Assembly (NCBI RefSeq): GCF_011455695.1
Contig: NZ_CP015030.1
Location: 806,001-870,000, forward strand
From: Mannheimia granulomatis
Lineage (GTDB): Bacteria > Pseudomonadota > Gammaproteobacteria > Enterobacterales > Pasteurellaceae
Length of the DNA stretch: 64,000 nucleotides
Direction of reading: 5' to 3'
The notes beneath the pieces are model-generated. The model saw nothing but the letters and a program-made list of their open reading frames with translations, was not told the origin of the DNA and did no database searches. The position numbers and the translations under genes were made by a program. This document shows, piece after piece, positions 1 through 9,377 of the stretch (within the stretch, counting starts at the first letter, position 1; each line of letters opens with the position of its first letter).

Positions 1-1
1 G

Positions 2-307
2 GTAATTGCCGGGAATACTACACTCTCTCGAGATACAATAGCAGGCCTGACACATGCCGAGCAGCAAGGTGGTTTAAGCGGTAAGCCCTTAAATGAATTA
101 AGCACTCGATTGATTTCAAGACTGTCACAGGAATTGAAGGGGAAGGTACCTATTATCGGTAGTGGAGGGATTCACTCTGTTGAAAGTGGTCAGGAGAAAA
201 TTGATGCAGGTGCGAGTTTATTGCAAGTCTATTCTGCAATGATTTATCAAGGACCATCTTTGATTCAAGCTCTTGCCAAAAATGTAAAGTTAATAAAAAC
301 CTTATAA
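2..307 (+). CDS. pyrD: Dihydroorotate dehydrogenase (quinone), C-terminal part
   Basis: This is the last 101 codons of class 2 dihydroorotate dehydrogenase, the membrane-associated FMN enzyme that oxidises dihydroorotate to orotate in pyrimidine synthesis and passes electrons to quinone. The 5' part lies outside the window. Visible family landmarks are NTTLSRD, the GGLSGKPL loop, IIGSGGI, which forms part of the FMN phosphate site, and GASLLQVYSAMIYQGP near the C-terminus. The reading frame is open from base 2. The match to the E. coli PyrD C-terminus is clear by eye. The gene ends with TAA and is followed by a long AT-rich gap before the pyruvate dehydrogenase operon. Confidence 0.93.
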   Translation, partial: VIAGNTTLSRDTIAGLTHAEQQGGLSGKPLNELSTRLISRLSQELKGKVPIIGSGGIHSVESGQEKIDAGASLLQVYSAMIYQGPSLIQALAKNVKLIKTL

Positions 308-712
308 ATAGTGAGAAATACGCTACTTTAACTGAATTTAAGATAAGTTTTATTGTCTATTATTAGATAAAAACAGCATTTCTTGCTTTATTTTTAGCAA
401 ATTAAGTGTCATTTGCTCTAATTTACCTTTTAGCAAAAATAGACAAATTTAGCTATTTTTGTTATCTTGCACTGCAAATTTATCTACAAAATTTAAACAA
501 ATTTTATAAAACCAATAAAAAGTGTTTAAAAATCAAATAGATAATGTGTTTTTAGAAATGATTTTAAGATTTTCTCAAATACATTTGAAGCTGAAATAAT
601 CGGTAAATAAAAAATTTTTTTGGCAGAAAATGGTCTAAAAATCATCAAACAAACAAAAATTGTTAATATTTTGTTATTTATTACCTCAATCATCAATATA
701 AGGAAGAATACT
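308..712. other. AT-rich intergenic region upstream of aceE
   Basis: This 405-bp gap is very AT-rich and holds no gene that I can support. In E. coli the regulator gene pdhR lies just upstream of aceE. Here there is no pdhR and pyrD is the neighbour. A weak sigma70-like pair (TTGAAG at 585-590 and TAAAAA at 608-613, 17-bp spacer) could drive aceE. In sequence this AT-rich such a match is not strong evidence. I saw no convincing FNR or PurR palindrome and no copy of the uptake word. Confidence 0.4.
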
Positions 713-3370
713 ATGTCAGAGAACTTGAAAAATGACGTAGATCCAATCGAAACTCAAGATTGGTTAGAATCACTTGATTCATTAATTCGTGAAGAAGGCG
801 TAGAACGAGCGCAATTTATCGTTGAACAAGTTATCAGCCAAGCTCGAGCTGGCGGTGTTGCATTGCCAACAGGTGTTACAACTGATTATGTGAATACGAT
901 TCCTGTTTCAGAACAGCCTGCCTACCCGGGTGATCATAAAATCGAACGTCGTATTCGTTCTGCCGTACGTTGGAACGCAATTGCAGCGGTTTTACGTAGT
1001 CAGAAAAAAGATCTTGACTTAGGTGGTCATATTTCAACATTCCAATCGGCTGCAACAATGTATGAAGTGTGTTTTAATCACTTCTTTAGAGCACCTACAG
1101 AAAAAGATGGCGGCGATTTAGTATTCTTCCAAGGTCACGCTGCCCCGGGTATGTATGGTCGTGCATTTTTAGAAGGACGTATTACAGCCGAACAAATGGA
1201 TAATTTCCGTCAAGAGGCTTTTGTTGATGGTCTTTCTTCTTATCCGCACCCTAAATTAATGCCTGAATTCTGGCAATTCTCAACAGTATCTATGGGTTTA
1301 GGTCCTGTTAATGCAATCTACCAAGCTCGCTTCTTAAAATATTTGGAGAACCGTGGTCTAAAAGATACTTCAGCTCAAAAAGTCTATGCATTCTTAGGCG
1401 ATGGTGAGATGGATGAAATTGAATCTAAAGGTGCATTATCATTTGCAGGACGTGAAAAATTAAATAACTTAATTTTCACCATCAGTTGTAACTTACAGCG
1501 TTTAGATGGTCCTGTAAACGGTAACGGTAAAATCGTTCAAGAATTAGAAGCATTATTTACCGGTGCAGGTTGGGAAGTAATTAAAGTCTTATGGGGTAGC
1601 TCATGGGATAAATTATTTGCCAAGGATACTACAGGTAAATTAAGCCAATTAATGATGGAAGTTGTTGATGGTGACTACTTAACCTTTAAGTCTAAAAATG
1701 GTGCTTATGTTCGTGAACACTTCTTCGGTCGTTATCCTGAAACAGCGGCATTAGTGGCTGATATGACAGATGATGAGATCTGGGCATTACGTCGTGGAGC
1801 TCATGATTCTGAGAAACTTTATGCGGCTTATGCTAAAGCACAAAAATCAGATAAACCAGTTGTGATCTTAGCACACCAAGTAAAAGGCTACCGTATTCCT
1901 GAGGCAGAAAGTAAAAATACCGCTCACCAATCGAAAAAAATGTCATTAGAAAGCTTAAAAGGCTTCCGTGACTACTTTGAATTACCATTAACAGATGAGC
2001 AAGTTGAAAACTTAGATTATGTACAATTCCCTGAAGGTTCGGAAGAGTACAACTACTTACATGGTAAACGTAAAGCATTAAACGGTTACGTGCCTGTACG
2101 TCAACCGAAATTTACAGTTGATTTCAAAGTGCCGGAGTTATCTGAATTCCAGGCGTTATTAGATGAGCAACCACGTGGCATTTCAACCACAATGGCATTC
2201 TCTCGTGTACTAAATACGCTATTAAAAGATAAAAATATCGGTAAACAAATTGTTCCAATTATCGCTGATGAAGCTCGTACTTTTGGTATGGAAGGCTTAT
2301 TCCGTCAAATCGGTATTTACAATCCACATGGTCAAAACTATGTGCCATCAGACCGTGATTTAGTAGCTTACTACCGTGAAGCGACAGATGGTCAAGTATT
2401 ACAAGAAGGTATCAACGAATTAGGTGCAACAGCTTCTTGGGTAGCGGCAGCGACATCTTATTCTGTCAGCAACCTACCGATGATTCCATTCTTTATCTAC
2501 TACTCAATGTTTGGTTTCCAACGTGTAGGCGATATGATGTGGTTAGCTGGTGACCAATTAGCACGTGGCTTTATGATCGGTGGTACTTCTGGTCGTACAA
2601 CTTTAAACGGCGAAGGCTTACAACACGAAGATGGTCATAGTCATATTCAAGCAGGTGTAATTCCTAACTGTGTCACTTATGATCCGGCATTCGCATTTGA
2701 GGTTGCAGTGATTGTTCAAGATGGTATTAACCGTATGTATGGTGAAAAACAAGAAGACATCTTCTATTACATCACTACATTAAACGAAGTTACTGAACAG
2801 CCGGCAATGCCTGCAGGTGCAGAAGAAGGTATCCGTAAAGGTTTATACAAATTTGAAACCGTTGAGGGTAAAGGAAAAGGACACGTTCAATTATTAAGCT
2901 CAGGTGCGATTATGCGTCATGTGCGTGCAGCGGCACAAATTCTTGCGAATGACTACGGTGTAACTGCGGATGTATTCTCAGCACCATCATTCAACGAATT
3001 AGGTCGTGACGGTGCGGATGTGGCTCGTTGGAATTTATTACACCCAACTGAGACACCACGTGTTCCTTATGTTGCACAAGTGTTGAAAGATTTACCAACT
3101 GTTGCTTCAACTGACTATATGAAACTTTACGCAGAGCAAATTCGTGCGTATGTACCAAGCAAACACTACCATGTATTAGGTACAGACGGTTTCGGGCGTT
3201 CAGACAGCCGTGCAAACTTACGTGAGCATTTTGAAGTAGATGAGCGTTATGTAGTTGTTGCAGCATTAACTCAATTAGCGAAAGAAGGCACAATTGAAAC
3301 TAAAGTTGTTGCAGATGCTATCGCGAAATTTGGTTTAAATGTAGATCGTATTAACCCATTATACGCATAA
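713..3370 (+). CDS. aceE: Pyruvate dehydrogenase E1 component (homodimeric type)
   Basis: E1p decarboxylates pyruvate with thiamine diphosphate and transfers the acetyl group to the lipoyl arms of AceF. The protein is 885 aa (E. coli 887) and aligns along its whole length, beginning MSENLKNDVDPIETQDW like the E. coli protein. The ThDP/Mg motif GDGEMDE is at residues 229-235, and the conserved GTSGRTTLNGEGLQHEDGHS loop is in the C-terminal half. I chose the ATG at 713 because an AGGAAG ribosome site lies about 7 bp upstream. A TTG at 620 in the same frame would add 31 residues not found in homologues. It is first in the aceE-aceF-lpdA operon. Confidence 0.97.
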   Translation: MSENLKNDVDPIETQDWLESLDSLIREEGVERAQFIVEQVISQARAGGVALPTGVTTDYVNTIPVSEQPAYPGDHKIERRIRSAVRWNAIAAVLRSQKKDLDLGGHISTFQSAATMYEVCFNHFFRAPTEKDGGDLVFFQGHAAPGMYGRAFLEGRITAEQMDNFRQEAFVDGLSSYPHPKLMPEFWQFSTVSMGLGPVNAIYQARFLKYLENRGLKDTSAQKVYAFLGDGEMDEIESKGALSFAGREKLNNLIFTISCNLQRLDGPVNGNGKIVQELEALFTGAGWEVIKVLWGSSWDKLFAKDTTGKLSQLMMEVVDGDYLTFKSKNGAYVREHFFGRYPETAALVADMTDDEIWALRRGAHDSEKLYAAYAKAQKSDKPVVILAHQVKGYRIPEAESKNTAHQSKKMSLESLKGFRDYFELPLTDEQVENLDYVQFPEGSEEYNYLHGKRKALNGYVPVRQPKFTVDFKVPELSEFQALLDEQPRGISTTMAFSRVLNTLLKDKNIGKQIVPIIADEARTFGMEGLFRQIGIYNPHGQNYVPSDRDLVAYYREATDGQVLQEGINELGATASWVAAATSYSVSNLPMIPFFIYYSMFGFQRVGDMMWLAGDQLARGFMIGGTSGRTTLNGEGLQHEDGHSHIQAGVIPNCVTYDPAFAFEVAVIVQDGINRMYGEKQEDIFYYITTLNEVTEQPAMPAGAEEGIRKGLYKFETVEGKGKGHVQLLSSGAIMRHVRAAAQILANDYGVTADVFSAPSFNELGRDGADVARWNLLHPTETPRVPYVAQVLKDLPTVASTDYMKLYAEQIRAYVPSKHYHVLGTDGFGRSDSRANLREHFEVDERYVVVAALTQLAKEGTIETKVVADAIAKFGLNVDRINPLYA

Positions 3371-3464
3371 TCAAAATATTCAAGGTAGGGCATATCATTG
3401 CTCTACCTAATAATGCATTAAATTTTCTGACGCATTAGTGTCTTTAGTATTGCGGTGGTTATGT

Positions 3465-3493
3465 GCAAAAAATTGTAAAATTTAACCGCTTGC
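3465..3493 (-). repeat. Uptake signal sequence between aceE and aceF
   Basis: A near-perfect uptake sequence on the minus strand: core GCAAGCGGT (one change from ACAAGCGGT), then an AT tract and the TTTT/GCA end. It sits just upstream of the aceF ribosome binding site (AAAGGA, about 3499-3504), in the 5' leader of aceF. Confidence 0.75.
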
Positions 3494-3513
3494 ATAAAGA
3501 AAGGATTACCAAA

Positions 3514-5379
3514 ATGGCAAAACAAATTAATATCCCAGATATCGGTGGCGATGAAGTTAGCGTAACCGAAGTAATGGTTAAAGTTGGTGATACAGTATCT
3601 GTTGACCAAAGTATTATCAATGTAGAAGGTGATAAAGCTTCTATGGAAGTTCCTTCTCCGGAAGCCGGCGTAGTAAAAGCGATTTTAGTTAAAGTAGGCG
3701 ATAAAGTAACTACCGGCACGCCAATGTTAGAATTAGAAAGCGCAGATGCTGCACCGGCTCCACAAGCAGCAGAATCGACTTCAGCACCTGCGGCTCAATC
3801 AGCAATCGTTGAAGTAAATGTACCGGATATCGGTGGCGATGAAGTAAACGTAACCGAAATTATGGTTAAAGTAGGTGATTCGGTTTCTGCAGAACAATCA
3901 ATCATCAATGTTGAAGGTGATAAAGCCTCTATGGAAGTACCGGCACCATTTGCAGGTGTAGTAACTGAAATTTTAATCAATGTTGGCGATAAGGTATCTA
4001 CCGGCTCATTGATTATGAAATTCTCAACGGGTGCGGCTGCTCCAACAGCAGAAGCAGCGCCGGTTGCTCAAGCAGCAGCTCCTGCGACGGCATCTGTGCA
4101 AGATGTAAACGTACCGGATATTGGTGGTGATGAAGTCAATGTAACTGAAATTATGGTTAAAGTGGGCGATACGGTTGAAGTTGATCAATCAATCATCAAC
4201 GTAGAAGGCGATAAAGCTTCTATGGAAGTGCCTGCTCCGGTTGCCGGTGTAGTAAAAGAGATCTTAATCAATGTTGGCGATAAAGTGAAAACCGGTTCAT
4301 TGATTATGCGTTTTGAAGTGGCAGGTTCAGCGCCGGCAGCCGCTCCGGCTACTGCGGCAGCACCAGCTCCATCTACGAAATCAACTGCTGGCGAATCTGG
4401 CTTAAGCCAAGAGCAAGTGGTTGCAAGTGCAGGTTATGCCCACGCAACACCAGTTATCCGTCGTTTAGCTCGTGAATTTGGCGTAAATTTAGATAAAGTA
4501 AAAGGTACCGGTCGTAAAGGTCGTATCGTTAAAGAAGATATTCAAGCTTATGTGAAAACTGCGGTTCAAGTATTTGAAAAAGCTGGTGGCACGGCTTCTG
4601 CAGCAGCGGGTAACGGTGTGGCAAATGGTGCAGGCTTAGGTTTATTACCATGGCCGAAAGTAGATTTCAGCAAATTTGGTGAAATTGAAGAAGTTGAATT
4701 AAGCCGTATCAACAAAATTTCAGGTGCAAATTTACACCGTAACTGGGTAATGATTCCACATGTAACTCACTTTGACCGTACGGACATTACTGAGTTAGAA
4801 AACTTCCGTAAAGAGCAAAATAAACTGGCTGAAAAACAAAAATTAGATGTGAAGATCACACCTGTGGTATTCATTATGAAAGCAGTGGCGAAAGCATTAG
4901 AAGCTTTCCCTCGTTTCAATAGCTCAATTTCTGAAGATGGTCAAAAATTAACGCTGAAAAAATACATCAATATCGGTGTAGCAGTGGATACGCCAAACGG
5001 CTTAGTGGTGCCTGTATTCAAAAATGTGAACAAAAAAGGCATTATCGAACTTTCACGTGAATTGATGGAAGTGTCTAAAAAAGCGCGTGACGGTAAATTA
5101 ACTGCAGCAGATATGCAAGGTGGATGTTTCACTATCTCCAGCTTGGGTGGTATTGGTACAACTCACTTCACACCAATTGTGAATGCTCCGGAAGTAGCGA
5201 TTTTAGGCGTATCTCGTTCTGATATGAGTCCTGTTTGGAATGGTAAAGAATTTGAGCCGCGTTTAATGCTGCCATTATCATTATCATTCGATCACCGAGT
5301 GATTGATGGTGCTGATGGTGCAAGATTCTTATCTTACATTAATGCTGTATTAGCAGACATTCGTCGTTTAGTAATGTAA
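3514..5379 (+). CDS. aceF: Dihydrolipoamide acetyltransferase E2 of pyruvate dehydrogenase
   Basis: E2p is the core of the complex: its swinging lipoyl arms carry acetyl groups from AceE to CoA. The product is 621 aa. Three lipoyl domains follow in tandem, each with the DKASMEVP turn; the lipoylated lysines are K41, K137 and K234. Ala/Pro-rich linkers follow each. A peripheral subunit-binding domain ([20 protein letters not shown]) begins near residue 309, and the catalytic acetyltransferase domain ends with [13 protein letters not shown], active-site histidine about H594. The start at 3514 has a good AAAGGA ribosome site. The in-frame GTG at 3463 would translate an uptake sequence and is unlikely. 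An inverted uptake-sequence pair follows the stop codon. Confidence 0.97.
   Translation: MAKQINIPDIGGDEVSVTEVMVKVGDTVSVDQSIINVEGDKASMEVPSPEAGVVKAILVKVGDKVTTGTPMLELESADAAPAPQAAESTSAPAAQSAIVEVNVPDIGGDEVNVTEIMVKVGDSVSAEQSIINVEGDKASMEVPAPFAGVVTEILINVGDKVSTGSLIMKFSTGAAAPTAEAAPVAQAAAPATASVQDVNVPDIGGDEVNVTEIMVKVGDTVEVDQSIINVEGDKASMEVPAPVAGVVKEILINVGDKVKTGSLIMRFEVAGSAPAAAPATAAAPAPSTKSTAGESGLSQEQVVASAGYAHATPVIRRLAREFGVNLDKVKGTGRKGRIVKEDIQAYVKTAVQVFEKAGGTASAAAGNGVANGAGLGLLPWPKVDFSKFGEIEEVELSRINKISGANLHRNWVMIPHVTHFDRTDITELENFRKEQNKLAEKQKLDVKITPVVFIMKAVAKALEAFPRFNSSISEDGQKLTLKKYINIGVAVDTPNGLVVPVFKNVNKKGIIELSRELMEVSKKARDGKLTAADMQGGCFTISSLGGIGTTHFTPIVNAPEVAILGVSRSDMSPVWNGKEFEPRLMLPLSLSFDHRVIDGADGARFLSYINAVLADIRRLVM
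3526..4320 (+). repeat. Three tandem lipoyl-domain coding repeats in aceF
   Basis: Approximate units are 3526-3741, 3814-4029 and 4105-4320, each about 216 bp. They encode nearly identical proteins, sharing [16 protein letters not shown] or [24 protein letters not shown] and NVGDKV/KVGDKV. The DNA is also very similar. The linkers between units are Ala/Pro-rich and much more variable. Such repeats can gain or lose units by recombination. Confidence 0.9.
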
Positions 5380-5384
5380 TTTTA

Positions 5385-5430
5385 ACAAGCGGTTGTTTTT
5401 GCAAATTTTTTTGTAAATATGACCGCTTGT
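5385..5430. terminator. Inverted pair of uptake sequences, possible terminator
   Basis: ACAAGCGGT at 5385-5393 and its reverse complement ACCGCTTGT at 5422-5430 face each other 28 bp apart, between the aceF stop and the lpdA ribosome site. The spacer is T-rich. As RNA they can form a 9-bp stem. Such pairs are known in Pasteurellaceae to coincide with transcription terminators. Because lpdA belongs to the same pathway, partial read-through is likely. Confidence 0.65.
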
Positions 5431-5449
5431 AGAGCAAATTGAGGCAAAT

Positions 5450-6874
5450 ATGAGCAAAGAAATTAAAACGCAAGTAGTTGTGTTAGGTGCAGGCCCTGCG
5501 GGTTATTCTGCGGCATTCCGCTGTGCAGACTTAGGTTTAGAAACGGTGATCGTTGAGCGTTACTCAACATTAGGTGGTGTTTGTTTAAACGTTGGTTGTA
5601 TTCCATCTAAAGCTTTATTACATGTTGCTAAAGTATTAGAAGAAGCAAAACATGCCGTTCACAATGGTATTACATTTGGTGAACCGACAATCGATTTAGA
5701 TAAAGTACGTGCGGGTAAAGAAGCAGTTGTTTCTAAATTAACCGGTGGTTTAGCGGGCATGGCTAAAGCACGTAAAGTAACTGTGGTAGAAGGTTTAGCA
5801 GCATTTACTGATCCGAATACTTTAGTCGCTCGTGATCGTGATGGTAACCCGACCACAATAAAATTTGATAATGCAATTATTGCAGCGGGTTCTCGTCCAA
5901 TTCAATTACCGTTCATCCCACATGAAGATCCACGTATCTGGGATTCAACTGATGCCCTTAAATTAAAAGAAATTCCGAAAAAATTACTTGTAATGGGTGG
6001 TGGTATCATCGGTTTAGAAATGGGTACCGTTTACAACGCATTAGGTTCAGAAGTGGAAGTGGTTGAGATGTTCGACCAAGTAATTCCTGCGGCTGATAAA
6101 GATGTTGTGGCGATTTACACTAAACAAATCGAGAAAAAATTCAAGTTAATGCTTGAAACTAAAGTGACAGCAGTTGAAGCGAAAGATGACGGTATCTATG
6201 TTTCAATGGAAGGCAAAGCATGTAACGACACTAAACGTTACGATGCGGTATTAGTTGCAATCGGTCGTGTGCCAAACGGTAAATTGATTGATGCAGGTAA
6301 AGCGGGCGTTGAAGTAGATGAGCGTGGTTTCATTCGTGTAGATAAACAAATGCGTACTAACGTTCCGCATATTTTCGCGATCGGTGATATTGTCGGTCAG
6401 CCAATGTTAGCACACAAAGGTGTACATGAAGGACATGTTGCTGCAGAGGTGATTGCAGGACAAAAACACTACTTTGATCCAAAAGTGATCCCGTCAATTG
6501 CTTATACTGAGCCTGAAGTTGCTTGGGTAGGCAAAACAGAGAAAGAGTGTAAGCAAGAAGGCTTAAATTATGAAGTGGCTAAATTCCCTTGGGCTGCTTC
6601 AGGTCGTGCTATCGCGTCTGAATGTTCAGAAGGTATGACCAAGTTAATCTTCGATAAAGACACCCATCGTTTATTAGGTGGCGCTATTGTAGGTAGCAAC
6701 GGCGGTGAATTGTTAGGTGAAATCGGTCTTGCAATTGAAATGGGTTGTGATGCTGAAGATATCGCATTAACTATCCACGCTCACCCAACATTACATGAAT
6801 CTGTTGGATTAGCCGCAGAAGTGTTTGAAGGTTCTATCACAGACTTACCAAACGCAAAAGCGAAAAAACGCTAA
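5450..6874 (+). CDS. lpdA: Dihydrolipoyl dehydrogenase (E3)
   Basis: E3 reoxidises dihydrolipoyl groups on AceF (and on other 2-oxoacid complexes), with FAD and NAD+ as cofactors. It is 474 aa, as in E. coli. Visible features are the FAD-binding GAGPAG (13-18), the redox disulfide CLNVGCIPSK with C45 and C50, the NAD-binding GGGIIGLE motif near 181-188, a second FAD motif ending AIGDIVGQPMLAHKG, and the active-site HPTLHE with H445 and E450. A GAGG ribosome site precedes the ATG. It ends the pdh operon and is followed by another inverted uptake-sequence pair. Confidence 0.97.
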   Translation: MSKEIKTQVVVLGAGPAGYSAAFRCADLGLETVIVERYSTLGGVCLNVGCIPSKALLHVAKVLEEAKHAVHNGITFGEPTIDLDKVRAGKEAVVSKLTGGLAGMAKARKVTVVEGLAAFTDPNTLVARDRDGNPTTIKFDNAIIAAGSRPIQLPFIPHEDPRIWDSTDALKLKEIPKKLLVMGGGIIGLEMGTVYNALGSEVEVVEMFDQVIPAADKDVVAIYTKQIEKKFKLMLETKVTAVEAKDDGIYVSMEGKACNDTKRYDAVLVAIGRVPNGKLIDAGKAGVEVDERGFIRVDKQMRTNVPHIFAIGDIVGQPMLAHKGVHEGHVAAEVIAGQKHYFDPKVIPSIAYTEPEVAWVGKTEKECKQEGLNYEVAKFPWAASGRAIASECSEGMTKLIFDKDTHRLLGGAIVGSNGGELLGEIGLAIEMGCDAEDIALTIHAHPTLHESVGLAAEVFEGSITDLPNAKAKKR

Positions 6875-6897
6875 TTTAAGCAAATCGTGAAATAGAG

Positions 6898-6943
6898 ACA
6901 AGCGGTTGATTTTTGTGAATTTTTTGCAAAAACCAACCGCTTG
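6898..6943. terminator. Inverted uptake-sequence pair after lpdA
   Basis: CAAGCGGTTG at 6899-6908 pairs perfectly with CAACCGCTTG at 6934-6943, giving a 10-bp stem with a 25-nt AT-rich loop. The left arm is an exact uptake core (6898-6906). It lies 24 bp after the lpdA stop, where the pdh operon should end. This is a likely rho-independent or dual-purpose terminator, although the T tract after it is short. Confidence 0.6.
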
Positions 6944-7055
6944 ATTACTTTTAAAGTGAAAATATTGAAAAAGGTTGTCTTTATATAAACTCAGATGTCA
7001 CTTGTTATTTTCATAAAATAGCTGTCTTAACTTCCTTTCATACCACAATACAATC

Positions 7056-7085
7056 TTGAAGTTTTTTCAAATCTACCTCTAGTAT
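7056..7085 (+). promoter_or_regulatory. Possible serC promoter
   Basis: TTGAAG (7056-7061) and TAGTAT (7080-7085) are separated by 18 bp, about 55 bp ahead of the serC start. The match to sigma70 is modest. It is the best pair I see in the 6944-7139 gap, which otherwise holds nothing recognisable. Confidence 0.3.
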
Positions 7086-7139
7086 TCCACTATTTTTCGG
7101 ATAGAATACCATCAATATAGTTAATACAAGAGGTGAACA

Positions 7140-8222
7140 ATGACAGAAGTCTATAACTTTAGTGCCGGTCCGGCGATGATGCCGAAAAAAGTGTTGGAAC
7201 ACGCACAAAACGAATTATTAAATTGGCTTAATCAAGGCACATCGGTAATGGAAGTGAGCCATCGTGGTAAGTTATTTATCGAGCTGGCAGAACAGTCAGA
7301 AGCTGATTTACGCCGGCTTTATCATGTACCGGATAATTATCGCATTCTGTTTTTACAAGGTGGGGCAAGAGGGCAGTTTGCAGCGATTCCGATGAATTTA
7401 ATCGGTAAAAAAGGCAAGGCACTTTATTTAAATTCAGGGCATTGGTCTGCAAGTGCAGCAAAAGAAGCCCGAAATTTCACAGAAATTGATGAAATTAATA
7501 TTTTGGATACTGAACCTGAATTGAAAGTGAATCGCTTAGATTTTAGTGATATTGCCCAGCAGTATGATTATGTTCACTATTGCACCAATGAAACCATCAG
7601 TGGTGTGGAAATTTTTGAGATTCCGAATGTTGGAAGCACTCCATTAGTAGCAGATATGTCGTCAGATATTTTATCTCGTGGCATTGATATCAGTAAATTT
7701 GGTATGATTTATGCGGGAGCTCAGAAAAATCTAGGCCCGGCGGGCATTACTATTGTCATTATTCGTGATGATTTAATCAGCAATGCCCGTAAGGATACAC
7801 CGTCAATTTGGGACTATGCCGTTCAGCGTGATGCAGATTCTATGATTAACACACCTCCTACATTTGCATGGTATCTCTGCTCTTTAGTGTTCAAGCATTT
7901 GTTAGCGGAGGGTGGATTAACGGAAGTAGAAAAACGTAATCTAGCTAAAGCCGGCTTATTGTATGATTATTTGGATAATTCTAAATTTTATTACAACGTT
8001 GTCGCAAAAGAAAACCGTTCATTAATGAATGTGACTTTTACAACAGGGAATGATGAGTTAAATGCAAAATTTGTGGCAGAAGCGACCGCTTGTGGTTTAC
8101 ACGCTCTGAAAGGGCATAAAGTGTTAGGTGGTATGCGGGCCTCAATTTATAACGCAATGCCGATTGAGGGTGTTGAAGCCTTAATCAAATTTATGCAAGA
8201 CTTTGAAAACCGTCATGCCTAA
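7140..8222 (+). CDS. serC: Phosphoserine aminotransferase
   Basis: SerC makes 3-phosphoserine from 3-phosphohydroxypyruvate and glutamate, and also acts in pyridoxal 5'-phosphate synthesis. The protein is 360 aa, the normal length, and begins with the family signature YNFSAGPAMMPKKVL. The PLP lysine is K196 in the AGAQKNLGPAG motif. SHRGK near residue 40 and LFLQGGARGQF near 70 are typical of class V aminotransferases. A GAGGTG ribosome site lies about 5 bp before the ATG. The gene has its own promoter region and ends in a strong hairpin, so it is probably monocistronic. An exact uptake core (minus strand, 8085-8093) lies inside the coding region. Confidence 0.97.
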   Translation: MTEVYNFSAGPAMMPKKVLEHAQNELLNWLNQGTSVMEVSHRGKLFIELAEQSEADLRRLYHVPDNYRILFLQGGARGQFAAIPMNLIGKKGKALYLNSGHWSASAAKEARNFTEIDEINILDTEPELKVNRLDFSDIAQQYDYVHYCTNETISGVEIFEIPNVGSTPLVADMSSDILSRGIDISKFGMIYAGAQKNLGPAGITIVIIRDDLISNARKDTPSIWDYAVQRDADSMINTPPTFAWYLCSLVFKHLLAEGGLTEVEKRNLAKAGLLYDYLDNSKFYYNVVAKENRSLMNVTFTTGNDELNAKFVAEATACGLHALKGHKVLGGMRASIYNAMPIEGVEALIKFMQDFENRHA

Positions 8223-8238
8223 TTTCAGCAGATAATCG

Positions 8239-8262
8239 AAGAGCCACGAATTAGTGGCTCTT
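8239..8262. terminator. Terminator between serC and yrbG
   Basis: A perfect stem, AAGAGCCAC paired with GTGGCTCTT around a 6-nt loop, sits between the convergent genes serC and yrbG. It can serve both strands, though the flanking T/A tracts are short. Confidence 0.8.
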
Positions 8263-8276
8263 ATCATTTAAGGGGG

Positions 8277-9254
8277 TTAAATTGCAGTTTTAAATAGATA
8301 GAAATTATAGCCGATATAAGTAATAAAGAGTAAAAGCCCTTCTAAGCGGTTAATTCTTCCCCCTTCCGGTCTGCGGTATAGATTAATACATATTAAGAAT
8401 AACAATAGAGTTAAAGCAGACATCATTAGAATATCACGTGAGAATACTTCAGGAGCCGCTTGCATTGGCTGAATAGCTCCGGCAATACCTACTACAGCTA
8501 GCGTGTTAAATAAGTTAGAACCAATGATGTTACCTAAGGCTAAATCAACCTCGCCTTTACGTGCTGCTGCAATAGATGAAGCTAATTCGGGTAATGAAGT
8601 CCCGACTGCCACAATAGTTAATCCAATAACTAAGTCACTTACGCCAAAGAATTTAGCAACCTCAACGGCTCCCCATACCAAAAATTGGGAACTTACGATT
8701 AAAAGCACTAGCCCGACCACTAACCACATAACGGATTTACCTAATGTCATTTGTGGAATCGCATTTAATTCGGCATTAACATCACTAATGAGAGGATCAT
8801 TTTTATTTCGCATTGCGCTAAATACTGTCCAAATCATATAGGCAGTGAACACAGCAAGTAAAATAATTGCATCGACTCGAGTGATATTTGTATCGTAAAC
8901 AAGATAAGCTGAAAGTGCGGTTACTACGATTAAAATAGGTAATTCTTTTTTAATTACATCAGAATGCACCAATAATGGTTTAATTATGGCAGTAAATCCT
9001 AAAATCAGTGCGATATTAGTGATATTAGAACCATAGGCATTCCCAAGTGCGATACCTGGTGAGCCGCTTAATGCAGAAGAGGCTGATACAATCATTTCAG
9101 GTGCAGATGTGCCGAAACCAATTACCACAATACCAATTAAAAGGGGAGTCATGCCAAAGTGGTGTGCCGCGCAAGCTGCTCCTTCAACAAAGCGATCTGC
9201 ACTCCAAACTAAAAGAATTAAGCCACCAATAATAGCAGCTAATGCAAGTGTCAT
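8277..9254 (-). CDS. yrbG: Ca2+/Na+ exchanger family inner membrane protein
   Basis: This is a 325-aa member of the Ca2+:cation antiporter family (YrbG type). It has two inverted halves of about five membrane helices, each carrying the ion-binding alpha repeat: GTSAPEMIVSASSALSG near residue 48 and GTSLPELASSIAAARKG near 218. Family members exchange Ca2+ for Na+ or H+; the ion preference of the bacterial YrbG proteins is not settled. It is convergent with serC and divergent from glnD, so it stands alone. An AGGATAA ribosome site precedes the start. Confidence 0.93.
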   Translation of the reverse strand: MTLALAAIIGGLILLVWSADRFVEGAACAAHHFGMTPLLIGIVVIGFGTSAPEMIVSASSALSGSPGIALGNAYGSNITNIALILGFTAIIKPLLVHSDVIKKELPILIVVTALSAYLVYDTNITRVDAIILLAVFTAYMIWTVFSAMRNKNDPLISDVNAELNAIPQMTLGKSVMWLVVGLVLLIVSSQFLVWGAVEVAKFFGVSDLVIGLTIVAVGTSLPELASSIAAARKGEVDLALGNIIGSNLFNTLAVVGIAGAIQPMQAAPEVFSRDILMMSALTLLLFLICINLYRRPEGGRINRLEGLLLFITYIGYNFYLFKTAI

Positions 9255-9377
9255 AAATTATCCTCTTGGCTAGAAAATGGGCTTTTATTATATCTTCGGA
9301 AAAAAAATAAATATAGGCAAAGGCGGCTAAATCCCCTATTATTTTGTAAATTTGGGAAGTGCAAAGATGATGGCAAG

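Noticed and set aside
620-712. TTG-started extension of aceE by 31 residues
   Set aside because: The added residues have no homology, and the ATG at 713 has a good ribosome site and matches the family start.
3463-3513. GTG-started extension of aceF
   Set aside because: It translates an uptake sequence and lies upstream of the true ribosome site.
3526-4320. Regular repeats that might suggest a CRISPR-like array
   Set aside because: They are 216-bp in-frame lipoyl-domain units with coding linkers.
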